From the NCBI GenBank assembly GCA_045546275.1, contig JAZQCM010000001.1:248001-312000 (forward strand): a stretch of 64,000 nt of DNA. Reading direction: 5' to 3'. Origin of the DNA: RGIG1927 sp045546275. Its GTDB lineage: Bacteria > Bacillota > Clostridia > UMGS1883. Each line of letters begins with the position of its first letter. The stretch's first letter is position 1. Positions 41,235 through 51,283 of the stretch are shown here, in pieces. The translations under genes and the position numbers were made by a program. The notes beneath the pieces are model-generated. The model was not told where the DNA came from and searched no databases. It saw only the letters and a program-made list of their open reading frames with translations.

Positions 41235-42704
41235 CTATTTAAAATACTCAATTGCTTTTTCAAGCTGAACGTCTGTTTCAACACTGAAGTCGTACACAAT
41301 ATCGTTGATTGCAACCAAAGTATAAACATCTGGCTGACCTGTTATTTCAAGATTGCGTACAGACTGAATATAGCGAAGAGCCTCGGCTGTTTCTTCGTCA
41401 AAAACTTCATCGGGCTCTGTTTCCATGCAGCCTAAAGCATGAAGTCTTTGCTCCATGGCAAGAATATGCTTGCCGGCGGATGTGTCCATTGCTTTTTCAA
41501 GTCCTACAGGCTCAAATTCATTTTCGTTAACAGTTGTATACACGTTCTCAACCAAAACATCGGGTGTAACGCCAACTTCGTGAATTCTACTATCGTTAGG
41601 AGAATGGAATTCTGCAACGGTAAACTTAATTCCTGCACCTGTGTGAAGCCTTTGAACAGACTGCATGCTACCCTTGCCATAGGTTTTTGTTCCCATAACA
41701 ACACCTGCTTTTCTGTCCTTAACAGCCCCTGAAAAGAGCTCGGATGCAGAAGCACTGTTTTCGTTTACAAGAAGCACTAAATTGTAGGGGTTTTCTTTCA
41801 AACCATTTGTTATTGTTACATCCTCATTCATTTCAGGGTTCTTATACTTAAATTTGGCAATAACACCTTCGGGAATAAAATGCTCCGCAAGGCTGATTGC
41901 CGCATTAAGTTCGCCACCGCCGTTGTTTCTGATGTCAAGAATAACATTCTTTATTCCTTTTTCGTCAAATTCTTTTAAAATGGGAGAAACAAAAGTGTCA
42001 AGGTTAGCTGTAAAATCAGAAATATAAATATAACCAATTTTACCATCTTCAAGGATTTTATAGGATGTGGGATTCTGGTTAACTTCGTCACAATAACAGC
42101 TGATATTCATTTCCTGTCCGTTACGTTTAACACCAATTACAACTTCCTTGCCCTTTTCACGCTTAATAAGTGTTGCAACATCTGCAACGCTCATGCCGGC
42201 AATGCTTTTTCCGTCAACAGATATAATGGTATCATAAAGCTTAATGCCTGCCTTTTCTGCGGGAGACGCGGGAAATACTCCCATAACTATAATGTGGTCT
42301 CCGGAAAGGGTTATTTGTACACCTATTCCGTAAAATTCACCTGTAATGTTGTTGTACACGGTTTCATATCTTTCGGGAGGATAATATTCGCTATATTCGT
42401 CCTTCAAAAGTCCCATCATGTGTTCAACAGCATTGTTGAAATCAAAATAACCGTTATCAATGGTGTTGCAGAGAGCTCTGTAGAGTAGATCCTCATCAGT
42501 TACTCCGTAATAATAGAAATCTGCCAATCTTAAGCACACAGCAGCAAGATTATTTTTTAAAATTTGCGACTCTATAGCTGACGGCTTTTCTATTGTCTGT
42601 ACATTTTCTTCAAGCTGAACTTCCTCTGCTATTACGCAAACTGTGCATGACAGTAAGGTAAGAACAGCCAGAAATACAGACAAAATTCTTTTATACATTT
42701 TCAT
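41235..42704 (-). CDS. secreted S41 C-terminal processing protease (CtpA-like)
   Basis: The 489-residue protein has a signal peptide (1-26), a PDZ domain (about 105-190, with GIGVQI and GIKLYDTI), and the S41 catalytic domain. The nucleophile is the serine in NSASASELF (about 320) and the general base is the lysine in TKTYGKGSMQ. A peptidoglycan-binding-like helical domain follows (about 415-475). It cleaves exported proteins near their C-termini, often wall hydrolases. The ATG at 42702-42704 follows AGAGGA by six bases. It follows argS after about 20 bases. Confidence 0.94.
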   Translation of the reverse strand: MKMYKRILSVFLAVLTLLSCTVCVIAEEVQLEENVQTIEKPSAIESQILKNNLAAVCLRLADFYYYGVTDEDLLYRALCNTIDNGYFDFNNAVEHMMGLLKDEYSEYYPPERYETVYNNITGEFYGIGVQITLSGDHIIVMGVFPASPAEKAGIKLYDTIISVDGKSIAGMSVADVATLIKREKGKEVVIGVKRNGQEMNISCYCDEVNQNPTSYKILEDGKIGYIYISDFTANLDTFVSPILKEFDEKGIKNVILDIRNNGGGELNAAISLAEHFIPEGVIAKFKYKNPEMNEDVTITNGLKENPYNLVLLVNENSASASELFSGAVKDRKAGVVMGTKTYGKGSMQSVQRLHTGAGIKFTVAEFHSPNDSRIHEVGVTPDVLVENVYTTVNENEFEPVGLEKAMDTSAGKHILAMEQRLHALGCMETEPDEVFDEETAEALRYIQSVRNLEITGQPDVYTLVAINDIVYDFSVETDVQLEKAIEYFK

Positions 42705-42725
42705 AGCAATTCCTCTTTAAATTAA

Positions 42726-44402
42726 TTACATCTGTTCAGGTGCGGAAACGCCCAAAATTCCAAGAACTATTCTTATAACAATTCTTGTAGCATCGCAAAG
42801 CTTAAGACGCGCTTCTCTTACCTTTAAATCATCATCCTTAACTCTGCAAGCAGAATAGAAAGAATGGAAACAAGCCGACAGGTCCATGAGATATCTTGTC
42901 AAATGGCTGGGTTCAAAGTTTACGGCTGCGTTTGTAATTTCCTCAGGAAGCTCGCTGAGCTTTCTCATAAGCTCATACTCTTCCTCCGCCTTAAGAACAT
43001 TACAGTCAATGTCCTTAACGGAAGGCACTTTAGCCCCTTCACTTTCAAGAAGACGGATAATGGAACAAATTCTTGCATGTGCATACTGAACGTAAAATAC
43101 AGGGTTTTCACTGCTCTGTTCAACCGCAAGATCAAGATCAAAGTCCATATGACTGCCTGCCGCACGCATGTTGAAGAAAAATCTTGCAGGGTCAATACCA
43201 ATATCGTCAATAAGGTCAGAAAGAGTTATCATCTTACCTGTTCTCTTGCTCATTCTTACAACCTCATTGTTACTCATGAGTCTGACAAGCTGAATTGTAA
43301 GCACCATAAGCTTATCAGAGTCAATGCCACAAGCTTCCAATGCACCTTTCATTCTTGCAATGTGACCGTGGTGGTCAGCACCCCATATGTTAATGCAAAG
43401 GTCAAATCCTCTCTCTTCAATTTTGTTCTTGTGATACGCAATATCTGCTGCAAAATATGTGGGGATACCATTTTGTCTTACAAGAACATCATCCTTATCG
43501 GAGCCAAAATCAGTGCTCTTAAGCCAGATTGCACCGTCAAGTTCATATGCTTTGCCGTTTTCAAGAAGCTTCTTAACAGTATCCATAACCTGGTTTGTTT
43601 CGTGAAGCACGCTTTCACGGAACCACACATCATAATTGATTCTGTATCTTGAAAGAGTTTCCTTAAGGGAGTCAATGTTAAGCTCAAGAGCATATTCGAT
43701 AAGCTTTCTGCGTCTTTCACCGCTTTCTAAATTCAAAAGAGAATCGCCGTAAAGGTCAATATAATTTTGTGCATGAACTCTGATATCATCGCCCTGATAC
43801 CAGTCTTCGGAAAATTCGATTGCATCCTCACCTTTAAGTATCTGGATGTATCGTCCCTCTAAGCTGTTACCGAACTTTTCAATCTGAGCACCTGCATCGT
43901 TAATATAGAATTCTCTTGTTACATCCCAGCCTGCCTTGTGAAGAACATTTGCCAATGTGTCGCCCAATGCACCGCCACGTGCATTACCCATATGCATAGG
44001 ACCTGTGGGGTTTGCGCTGACAAATTCAATCATTACCTTTTTGTTTTCGCCAACGTTCACATTGCCGTAGTCCTCACCCATTTCTTCGATTTCGGTAAGA
44101 ACATTATATATATAGGACTTATCTAAGGTAAAATTGATAAATCCGGGACCTGCAAGTTCAACCTTTTCTGCCTTTAAAGCATCCTTGTCAATATTATCAA
44201 CGATAGCCTGCGCAATTTCTCTGGGGTTTTTCTTAAGCGCCTTTGCCAAAAGCATTGCCGCATTTACCGCAAAGTCACCGTGAGATTTTTCACGAGGCTC
44301 TTCGACTGAAAAAACAGGGATTTCACATTCGCCAAATGCTTTTACAATAGCTTCCTTTACTTTATCGCTGATTTCATTTTTCTTCTTAAGTAATGTGTAC
44401 AT
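42726..44402 (-). CDS. argS: ArgS, arginyl-tRNA synthetase
   Basis: The 558-residue class I synthetase has the N-terminal Add-1 tRNA domain, the HIGH-like motif SANPTGPMHMGNARG (about 120-134), the KMSK-like region VVRMSKRTGKMI (about 375) and the C-terminal DALR anticodon domain. It charges tRNA-Arg. It sits behind a DUF1934 gene, as in many Clostridia, and ahead of the S41 protease gene. Confidence 0.98.
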   Translation of the reverse strand: MYTLLKKKNEISDKVKEAIVKAFGECEIPVFSVEEPREKSHGDFAVNAAMLLAKALKKNPREIAQAIVDNIDKDALKAEKVELAGPGFINFTLDKSYIYNVLTEIEEMGEDYGNVNVGENKKVMIEFVSANPTGPMHMGNARGGALGDTLANVLHKAGWDVTREFYINDAGAQIEKFGNSLEGRYIQILKGEDAIEFSEDWYQGDDIRVHAQNYIDLYGDSLLNLESGERRRKLIEYALELNIDSLKETLSRYRINYDVWFRESVLHETNQVMDTVKKLLENGKAYELDGAIWLKSTDFGSDKDDVLVRQNGIPTYFAADIAYHKNKIEERGFDLCINIWGADHHGHIARMKGALEACGIDSDKLMVLTIQLVRLMSNNEVVRMSKRTGKMITLSDLIDDIGIDPARFFFNMRAAGSHMDFDLDLAVEQSSENPVFYVQYAHARICSIIRLLESEGAKVPSVKDIDCNVLKAEEEYELMRKLSELPEEITNAAVNFEPSHLTRYLMDLSACFHSFYSACRVKDDDLKVREARLKLCDATRIVIRIVLGILGVSAPEQM

Positions 44403-44417
44403 ATGGTATTTTCCTTT

Positions 44418-44846
44418 CTATTGTGCGATCTCTTTATGTATGTTAATTTCCAAATGATTTTCAACCACCGATGCATTGTTAATGTCAAGAACATATTCAA
44501 TGGCAATAACCCCGCCATTTTCAGCGACCTCACTCTTTAAGCGGTTTGTTATTATGCCTATGGTAAAACTGCCCACCGGAGTTTCGTAATGACTTGTGTG
44601 CTTTTTTCCGCACTCAAAAATCATTTGTGTGTTAACCCCGCCCGTGCGGGTCATAGTTATTAAATCCTTATCGATTTTTATAAGGGATGACGCCTCACAG
44701 CCGTCATCAGAAAGAGCTTCTTTATATTTTAACAAATACTTTCCGTTGCGATAGCTCATTTCACCTTCGGTAACAAGCTCTGTAGTATCCTTTTGCCCTT
44801 CAATAAAGGTTGTTCCCTTAACAGAAACGTATACCTTTTCACTCAT
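44418..44846 (-). CDS. DUF1934 protein (YwiB-like)
   Basis: The 142-residue protein matches the DUF1934/YwiB family: a calycin-like beta-barrel with the TFIEGQKD, RTGGVNTQMIFE and TPVGSFTIGI segments. The function is unknown; it is regularly found upstream of argS. It has its own promoter and leads the DUF1934-argS-S41 unit. Confidence 0.9.
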   Translation of the reverse strand: MSEKVYVSVKGTTFIEGQKDTTELVTEGEMSYRNGKYLLKYKEALSDDGCEASSLIKIDKDLITMTRTGGVNTQMIFECGKKHTSHYETPVGSFTIGIITNRLKSEVAENGGVIAIEYVLDINNASVVENHLEINIHKEIAQ

Positions 44847-44881
44847 ATATTCACCCTCTGACTGTTATATACACAAAATGC

Positions 44882-44910
44882 ATTATAACAGCACAAAAAC
44901 AAATTTTCAA
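44882..44910 (-). promoter_or_regulatory. promoter for the DUF1934-argS operon
   Basis: On the minus strand TTGAAA (44905-44910) and TATAAT (44882-44887) are 17 bases apart, about 36 bases before the start. Confidence 0.75.
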
Positions 44911-44934
44911 CAGTAAATAATTTCTTTTATAAAA

Positions 44935-45342
44935 TTACTGGTTTTTGGGATTAATAAAGTTTCTCCAGTCCAAATCACCTCGTTCCAATCCCTGGATAAG
45001 AACTTCCGCAGTAGCAGAGTTTGTTGCGATAGGAACATTATGCACATCACAAAGTGACATAAGATTACTTACATCGGGTTCGTAACGTCTTGCAGTAACA
45101 GGGTCACGGAAACAAAGCACAAGGTCAATTTCCTCGTAAGCAATTCTTGCTGTAATCTGCTGAACGCCACCCTGAGCACCTGCAAGAAGCTTTTCAACCT
45201 GCAGTCCTGTTACTTCGGCAATAAGACTACCTGTTGTTCTTGTTGCGCAAAGGTGATGTTTTGCAAAAATACTCTTATACGCAAGACAAAACTGAACCAT
45301 TAATTCTTTCTTTTTATCATGGGCAATTAGTGCGATATGCAT
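44935..45342 (-). CDS. mgsA: MgsA, methylglyoxal synthase
   Basis: The 135-residue enzyme turns dihydroxyacetone phosphate into methylglyoxal, a bypass that frees phosphate. It has the family start HIALIAHDKKK, the catalytic GAQGGVQQITARI near 73-85, CFRDPVTARRYEPD near 97, and NVPIATNSATA. Its place at the end of the min cluster is conserved in Clostridia. The start has AAAGGAG upstream. Confidence 0.97.
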   Translation of the reverse strand: MHIALIAHDKKKELMVQFCLAYKSIFAKHHLCATRTTGSLIAEVTGLQVEKLLAGAQGGVQQITARIAYEEIDLVLCFRDPVTARRYEPDVSNLMSLCDVHNVPIATNSATAEVLIQGLERGDLDWRNFINPKNQ

Positions 45343-45409
45343 TTTTCTCTCTCCTTTTCTTTATCTGCCTTAAAAGACTATTTAAGGTCAAGTATATATT
45401 TAAAGATTT

Positions 45410-46201
45410 TTATCCCTTTATTGCTTCAAAAATCCTTACAAAAACGTTCTTCTTTTCACTAAGATTAATTAAGGGAACCTCTTCGCCTGTAACTCTTTTT
45501 GCAATGTTTCTGTATGCCTTACCTGCCACTGACTTAGGGTCTGTAACACAAGGCGTGCCTGTGTTTGCCGCAACAATAATACTCTCGTCGTCAGGCACAG
45601 CACCAATAAGATCAACCGCAAGAATATCCAGCATATCTTCCAATGAAAGCATGTCCCCTCTTTCAATCATTCTTTGACGAATCCTGTTCACAACAAGGTT
45701 TATGTTTTCAATGCCATGCTTTTCCAAAAGTCCTATTATTCTGTCCGCATCTCTTATTGAAGCAACCTCAGGCACCGCAACAACAATTGCCCTGTCTGCA
45801 CCTGCAACAGCATTTTCAAAGCCTTGCTCAATACCTGCCGGGCAGTCTATTAATATGTAGTCATATTCTTCTTTTAATTTACGGAGAAGGTTCTTCATTT
45901 GCAAGGGTGTTATTGCACTTTTGTCCTTTGCTTGTGCCGCAGGAATAACAAAAAGACCCTCAAAGCGTTTGTCACGGATTGTAGCTTTTTTAAAATCGCA
46001 CACACCTTCACAAACGTCCACAATGTCGTAAACTATTCTGTTCTCAAGACCTAATACAACATCAAGATTTCTCAAGCCAATATCAGTGTCAACTAAAAGG
46101 ACCTTTTTTTGCATAAGTGCCAACGCTGCACCTAAATTGGCAGAAAGCGTTGTTTTACCAACACCGCCTTTGCCGCTTGTTATTACTATTGCTTCACCCA
46201 T
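45410..46201 (-). CDS. minD: MinD, septum-site ATPase
   Basis: The 263-residue protein has the deviant Walker A GKGGVGKTT (about 10-18), the DTDIGLRNLD segment, and a C-terminal amphipathic membrane helix (NVFVRIFEAIKG). It recruits MinC to the membrane to block Z-ring formation away from midcell. The ATG at 46199-46201 follows AAGGAG by eight bases. It follows minC, but no minE lies before mgsA. Confidence 0.97.
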   Translation of the reverse strand: MGEAIVITSGKGGVGKTTLSANLGAALALMQKKVLLVDTDIGLRNLDVVLGLENRIVYDIVDVCEGVCDFKKATIRDKRFEGLFVIPAAQAKDKSAITPLQMKNLLRKLKEEYDYILIDCPAGIEQGFENAVAGADRAIVVAVPEVASIRDADRIIGLLEKHGIENINLVVNRIRQRMIERGDMLSLEDMLDILAVDLIGAVPDDESIIVAANTGTPCVTDPKSVAGKAYRNIAKRVTGEEVPLINLSEKKNVFVRIFEAIKG

Positions 46202-46269
46202 AAACATGTCTCCTTTTTTAGCGGTTTTACACATTTTACCACTTTTTCGCATAAAGGTCTATAAAATCT

Positions 46270-46872
46270 TTACATCATTTTTACTGTAATTACACCATTT
46301 TCAACTTTTGCCATACAGTTTTCTACAGCGTTCTTCATTCCGTCTGCATATCCTGCAACTGAGGCAATCCTCAACATTTCAGGCTTCATGTTTTTTGCAT
46401 AAATAACGGCTTCAGCATTTCCGTCACAGCCTGCGTGTGCAGAGCCTTTTAAAGTACCCATTACAAAAATGTCACCTTTTGCAACAAGCATTGCTGTGGG
46501 ATTTACATCACCTAAAACCATAATATCACCATTTGATTTTATACACTCGCCTGCACGGACAATTCCGTACACCTTTTTTAAAAAGACCTCACCGTTGGCA
46601 GTTATATGCCTTAATACTGATTGAGGTGCTTTTGTTTTATAGCAAAAATCCACATTTTTTCCGAAAGCCCGGTCAACTATTTCACAAAGCTTTAGCTCCT
46701 CCTCATAAGACAAGCTGTTCAAATCATAGCCAACCTTTATTTCTCCGTTTTTCAAAAAGCCTTTCATACCCATAAGGTAATCTTTCAACTCATCCGACTG
46801 CTCATAAAAGCCTCGAGTTTTATCAAGCTTAATTAAGAGCATGTCTTTTTCAAGTTTTAAGGAAACCTTCAT
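46270..46872 (-). CDS. minC: MinC, septum-site inhibitor
   Basis: The 200-residue protein has the two MinC domains: an N-terminal FtsZ-inhibiting part (about 1-90) and a C-terminal beta-helix that binds MinD (about 100-200, with GDIMVLGDVNPTA and GDIFVMGTLKG rungs). It lies six bases after the PBP2 gene. The length is on the short side but the domains are intact. Confidence 0.94.
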   Translation of the reverse strand: MKVSLKLEKDMLLIKLDKTRGFYEQSDELKDYLMGMKGFLKNGEIKVGYDLNSLSYEEELKLCEIVDRAFGKNVDFCYKTKAPQSVLRHITANGEVFLKKVYGIVRAGECIKSNGDIMVLGDVNPTAMLVAKGDIFVMGTLKGSAHAGCDGNAEAVIYAKNMKPEMLRIASVAGYADGMKNAVENCMAKVENGVITVKMM

Positions 46873-46878
46873 TTGTTA

Positions 46879-48921
46879 TCATCCTATTATTATATTTCTG
46901 TCGGTAAAACCGTCGTATTCAATCTGATTTGAAAAATACTTTTCAATAACACGCCTTGCAACAGGTGCTGCGTCACTACCGCCGCCTGACTTTTCAAGCA
47001 CAACGGCAACTGCAATCTGGGGATTTTCATAGGGCGCATATGCAATATAAATACCATTTGTATATCTACCCATCTGAGCTGAACCTGATTTTGCCGCAAT
47101 GGAAACATTACTGCCTGCAAAAGCGTTTTCACCTGTACCTTCGGTTACAACAAGACGCATGCCCTTTGTAAGTGCGGTATAAAACTCATCTGTCATTTTA
47201 ATTTCATTTACAAGTTCGGCTTTATTTTCAATAATTGTTTTGCCGTTTTTGTCTTCAATGCTTTTTACAAGATGCATTTTATAACGTTTGCCACCGTTAG
47301 CGATTGTTGATACATAGGATGCAAGCTGAACGGGAGTTACCAAAGTGTCTGACTGACCTATTGCCGCTTGCATAGTGTCGCCGGGATACCATGTTCCGCC
47401 ACGCTTTTCTCGGTTTTCAATGGATGCAACTGTGCCGGACTGCTCTTCGCCCGGGAGCTCCACTCCTGTTTTTTCACCAAAACCATACTTTTGGGCATAT
47501 TCAGCCATTTTCACAATTCCCAATCGTCTGCCAACATCGTAAAAGAAATAGTTACAAGAATCTCTTATTGCACCTGTAACGGTCACTGCACCATGTGTTG
47601 TGCCATGCTGACGGTATGCCCAGCAACGTGGCTGATAGTCGGGATAATATGTGTAAATACCACGGTCAACAATTACATCATAAGGAGAGATAACTCCCTC
47701 CTCCAAAGCCGCTGAGGCAACAAGCATTTTATATGTTGAACCGGGTGAATATGCGCCTGCAACCGCTCTGTTAAAAAGAGGCTTTGATGCATCATTGAGT
47801 AAATTAGCATAATTTCGGTTGAAATTTGAAATGTCGTAAGTAGGGTAAGAAGCCATTGCAAGTATTTCACCGCTGTTTACGTCAACAGCTACCACTGCAC
47901 CAGAATCCGCCCCTCTGCCCTCTGCAACAGTTTTCGCAGTACTTCGCACATCAACAATTGTTTCATACAAAGCAAGCTCTGCTTCAAGCTGCATGTCAAG
48001 GTCAAGTGTTAAGGTTACATTCTTTCCGGGAAGTGCTTCAATTATTGTATTTTGCGAAACATTTCTGCCTTCTTTGGTTTGCTCAACAGTTGCAAGACCA
48101 TCTGTACCCTTTAAAAACTGCTCAGCATACTTTTCAATACCTTGTTTTCCTATGAGTGAATTCATGGTGTAGCCTATAGAGCGCATTGTTTCAAGCTCGT
48201 CTGCACTTATTTTACCAACTCTTCCTAAAACATGAGTGGCGGTGAAAGGATACTTATATTCTCTTAAAGAATCGTTTTTAATGTCAACACCGGGAAAAAG
48301 CTTGTACTGCTCTTTGATGGCAGTAATCATATCCATGGGAACTCCTGTTGCAAAATTGAAATCAACCGTATAGGAAAAATCTCGTAAAGTCATTTCATAT
48401 CGGGTTGATGTAATTTTAAGTTTAGTTTCAATATCTGTTTCTGAAACCTTATATTTTTGTGCAAAAAAGTCCAACACATTGTTTGGTGTAAGATGCTTTC
48501 CCATTCCGTATTTTGTTTTCCAGGCATATTCCTTTGCTCTGGGGTTTTGCGCACTTTCTTCAAACACAAAGTAAAGTCCGCCATTATAGTAGTTTACAGG
48601 AAAAGTGTTTGATATATAAAAGTTGCTTTTGTCAGCAAGAGTATAAAGCTTTTTGATTGTGTCGTTTAAAAGTTCATCATCCTGATTGCGTGTTTTTCTT
48701 ATAACAATCGTATTGGAAATTTTATTTGTTACCAATGTTCTGCCGTATCTGTCGGTTATATTTCCTCTTGGAGCTTCGAGAGTTATTGTTTTGGTTGTTC
48801 TCAATTCGCTCTTTTCACGATACTCGCTGCCTTCTACAAGCTGTAAAGAAACAAGCTTTACCACAAACAAAGCTAAAATAAGAGCAAGAATAAGATACAG
48901 CACACGATATCTACTGTTCAT
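46879..48921 (-). CDS. mrdA: MrdA-type penicillin-binding protein 2
   Basis: The 680-residue peptidoglycan transpeptidase has one N-terminal membrane helix, a dimerisation domain (about 50-250) and a transpeptidase domain. The motifs are SPGSTYKML (catalytic serine), SCN and KSGSAQ (the third motif is KSG rather than KTG). It builds side-wall peptidoglycan with the MreBCD complex. It overlaps the mreD end by 11 bases. Confidence 0.95.
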   Translation of the reverse strand: MNSRYRVLYLILALILALFVVKLVSLQLVEGSEYREKSELRTTKTITLEAPRGNITDRYGRTLVTNKISNTIVIRKTRNQDDELLNDTIKKLYTLADKSNFYISNTFPVNYYNGGLYFVFEESAQNPRAKEYAWKTKYGMGKHLTPNNVLDFFAQKYKVSETDIETKLKITSTRYEMTLRDFSYTVDFNFATGVPMDMITAIKEQYKLFPGVDIKNDSLREYKYPFTATHVLGRVGKISADELETMRSIGYTMNSLIGKQGIEKYAEQFLKGTDGLATVEQTKEGRNVSQNTIIEALPGKNVTLTLDLDMQLEAELALYETIVDVRSTAKTVAEGRGADSGAVVAVDVNSGEILAMASYPTYDISNFNRNYANLLNDASKPLFNRAVAGAYSPGSTYKMLVASAALEEGVISPYDVIVDRGIYTYYPDYQPRCWAYRQHGTTHGAVTVTGAIRDSCNYFFYDVGRRLGIVKMAEYAQKYGFGEKTGVELPGEEQSGTVASIENREKRGGTWYPGDTMQAAIGQSDTLVTPVQLASYVSTIANGGKRYKMHLVKSIEDKNGKTIIENKAELVNEIKMTDEFYTALTKGMRLVVTEGTGENAFAGSNVSIAAKSGSAQMGRYTNGIYIAYAPYENPQIAVAVVLEKSGGGSDAAPVARRVIEKYFSNQIEYDGFTDRNIIIG

Positions 48922-49417
48922 ATCTTATCCCCTTTCTTTTCTTTTCAAATTTAATTCTGCTTAATACTAAGTATAAAAAGATAAAAATCAAAGTGTTTAA
49001 CAAAGCTACGGGCAGCACAGTTTTATAAACAGCCTCAAATGCAAAGGAAACACCTCGCACAAGGTAGCTGAACACCCCAAATATCAATTCATATATAAAT
49101 GAAATTACAAAGGTTAAAGGTGCAAAAACAAACACTCTTTTACCAAATATGGTTTCGGTTACAACATTGCACAAAATAACAGCATACATGAAAAGAAGTG
49201 TTGCTATGCCTAAAATTGCACCCGAAATAAAGTCGGTCAAAAGACCTGTGCCGACTGCCAATGCAATGTTTTCATCCGAAGGATAAATAATACAAATAGT
49301 CAAAAGTGAAACCAAAGTAAAATTAGGCAATACTGAAAAAGGTGTAAAATGAGCCAGGACAGTAGCTTGTAAAATAACAACTGCAAGCATAAATAAAATT
49401 TTAAATCTGCGGCTCAT
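48911..49417 (-). CDS. mreD: MreD, rod-shape membrane protein
   Basis: The 168-residue protein has about five hydrophobic helices and the length and place of MreD between mreC and the PBP2 gene. MreD links MreC to the lateral-wall synthesis complex. AAGGAGG lies eight bases before its start. Sequence conservation is low, so the call rests mainly on context. Confidence 0.88.
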   Translation of the reverse strand: MSRRFKILFMLAVVILQATVLAHFTPFSVLPNFTLVSLLTICIIYPSDENIALAVGTGLLTDFISGAILGIATLLFMYAVILCNVVTETIFGKRVFVFAPLTFVISFIYELIFGVFSYLVRGVSFAFEAVYKTVLPVALLNTLIFIFLYLVLSRIKFEKKRKGIRYEQ

Positions 49418-49429
49418 TACATTACCTCC

Positions 49430-50248
49430 TTATCTTCCTACTAAAACCTCGCTTAACGAAGAGAACTTAACTTCGCTTTCCACAACAGCAGAAAGTGTAA
49501 GTCCGTCTTCATCGTCAGCTATTTCAACAATTTTTCCTATGTATACACCTTTGGGGTATATACTGCCTGTGCTTGCTATTTCAATTCTATCGCCAATTAC
49601 AATGTTTGCATCCTTTGAAAGATATTTAAGACGGCATCTTCCGTAAGGAGCAAGACTGTAATCTCCTTCAAGAACGCCTCTGTCGCCTGTTCTTGCGCAA
49701 ACTGCACCGATTGACGAGTCAACGTCGGTTATCTCCCTTACCTTTGCCCAGGAGGTACCAACCTCTATCACAGTGCCCACAAGTCCCATGTCGGTTAAAA
49801 CAACGTCATTCACATTTACAGACGAGCTTGTCCCCTTGTCAATGGAAATAACATTGTACCAATTGTCAGATTCAATGCCGATAACCTTTGCTCCCTGCAA
49901 AGTCATTTCAGGCAAGGATTCCCTCATGCCTAACAGCTTTGTTAATCTTTCGTTTTCGGATTTGTATGCTTCAATTTCCGAATAGTCGCTTTCAAGTCGT
50001 GCTATACGCGCCTTAAGCATTTGATTTTCCTCCGCATAGCTCCCTGCATGAACAAACGAATCAACCACGCGTGACACCTTGTTATACACAGTACTGCATG
50101 TTTTCATTACAGGCTGTACAACCATGTTTGCAGCATTGGTAAAAATATCTGCACGACCGCCCAAAAGAGTGGAAAGTGCCATTAAAAGAAGGATTGCTAC
50201 ACTGATTATGCCTATTTTTATGAAAAACTTTTTAGAATATTTTCCCAT
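49430..50248 (-). CDS. mreC: MreC, rod-shape scaffold protein
   Basis: The 272-residue protein has an N-terminal membrane helix (about 10-30), a coiled coil (about 65-110) and a C-terminal beta domain outside the membrane (about 120-270, with VIGIESDNWYNVISIDKGT and the GLVGTV segment). It scaffolds MreB, MreD and PBP2. Confidence 0.95.
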   Translation of the reverse strand: MGKYSKKFFIKIGIISVAILLLMALSTLLGGRADIFTNAANMVVQPVMKTCSTVYNKVSRVVDSFVHAGSYAEENQMLKARIARLESDYSEIEAYKSENERLTKLLGMRESLPEMTLQGAKVIGIESDNWYNVISIDKGTSSSVNVNDVVLTDMGLVGTVIEVGTSWAKVREITDVDSSIGAVCARTGDRGVLEGDYSLAPYGRCRLKYLSKDANIVIGDRIEIASTGSIYPKGVYIGKIVEIADDEDGLTLSAVVESEVKFSSLSEVLVGR

Positions 50249-50277
50249 TACATTTCATTCCTTTTGCCATAAAGCAA

Positions 50278-51267
50278 TTACTTGCCAAGTGCTTTTAACT
50301 TTTTATCGCTGAGAATTTTAACTTCGCCTCGAAGAGCACATCCTAAAGGATTTTCGCCAACCTTTGTTTTAAAACCGGTTTTTTTAGTTAAAAGCTCATC
50401 AATTTTATACAAACCTGCCAAACCGCCCGTTATTGTTATGCCTGTCTCCATAACATCACTTAATAACTCAGATGGAGTTTTTTCCAAAGCCAGAATAACA
50501 GATTCAACAATATGATTTAAAGAATCGCTTATTGCCTCTCTTACTTCTTCGCTTGTTACGGAAAATTCCTTTGGAAGACCTGTAACAATATCTCTTCCCT
50601 TATACTTTTTAAGCTCATTTTTTTCCTTTGGCAAAGCACAGCCGAGTTCAATTTTAATTCTTTCAGCAGTGTTTTCACCGATTAAAACGTTAAACTTACG
50701 CTTTACCAATGCCATAACAGCACTGTCCATGTCGTCTCCACCTGTTTTTATGGACACACCCGTTGCAATATGACCAAGAGCTATTACTGCAGAATCCGTG
50801 GTGCCACCGCCAATATCAACAATCATACTGCCGGTTGGGGTAAGCACATTAATGCCTGCACCAACAGCGGATGCCATTGCACCTTCTATAACCTTAACAG
50901 AAGACACACCAAGATTTTTCACAACCTCACTTGCTGCACGCCTCTCCATCTGAGTTGCACTTGACGGAACGGTTATGATTGCATTAACGCCTGTAAATAC
51001 TGCTCTGTTGAAAGCTTCCTTTACAAGTGTTTTAACCATGCCCTCTGCCGCAGAATAATCGGCAATTACACCACCTGAAAGAGGCTTCTTGGCAATAATA
51101 TTTTCAGGAGTTTTTCCAAAAGCTTCCTTCGAATTATTCCCTGCATCAATTATCATGCTTTCTTCCATATCAATGGTTACAAAGCTCGAAAAGGAAAAAG
51201 TGTCGCTTTTTCCTACCTGAGCCATAAGTGTATTTGATGTACCTAAATCAATACAAATACCGCGCAT
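50278..51267 (-). CDS. mreB: MreB, actin-like rod-shape protein
   Basis: The 329-residue actin-fold ATPase begins GICIDLGTSNTL and has the phosphate loop VDIGGGTTDSAV near 155 and adenosine-site ITGGLAGL near 280. It forms membrane filaments that direct lateral wall growth. It lies 16 bases after maf. Confidence 0.96.
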   Translation of the reverse strand: MRGICIDLGTSNTLMAQVGKSDTFSFSSFVTIDMEESMIIDAGNNSKEAFGKTPENIIAKKPLSGGVIADYSAAEGMVKTLVKEAFNRAVFTGVNAIITVPSSATQMERRAASEVVKNLGVSSVKVIEGAMASAVGAGINVLTPTGSMIVDIGGGTTDSAVIALGHIATGVSIKTGGDDMDSAVMALVKRKFNVLIGENTAERIKIELGCALPKEKNELKKYKGRDIVTGLPKEFSVTSEEVREAISDSLNHIVESVILALEKTPSELLSDVMETGITITGGLAGLYKIDELLTKKTGFKTKVGENPLGCALRGEVKILSDKKLKALGK

Positions 51268-51283
51268 AAACTACCATTCCTAA

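Noticed and set aside
42864..43652. 262-codon open frame opposite argS
   Set aside because: A shadow frame with no recognisable domain inside a complete synthetase gene.
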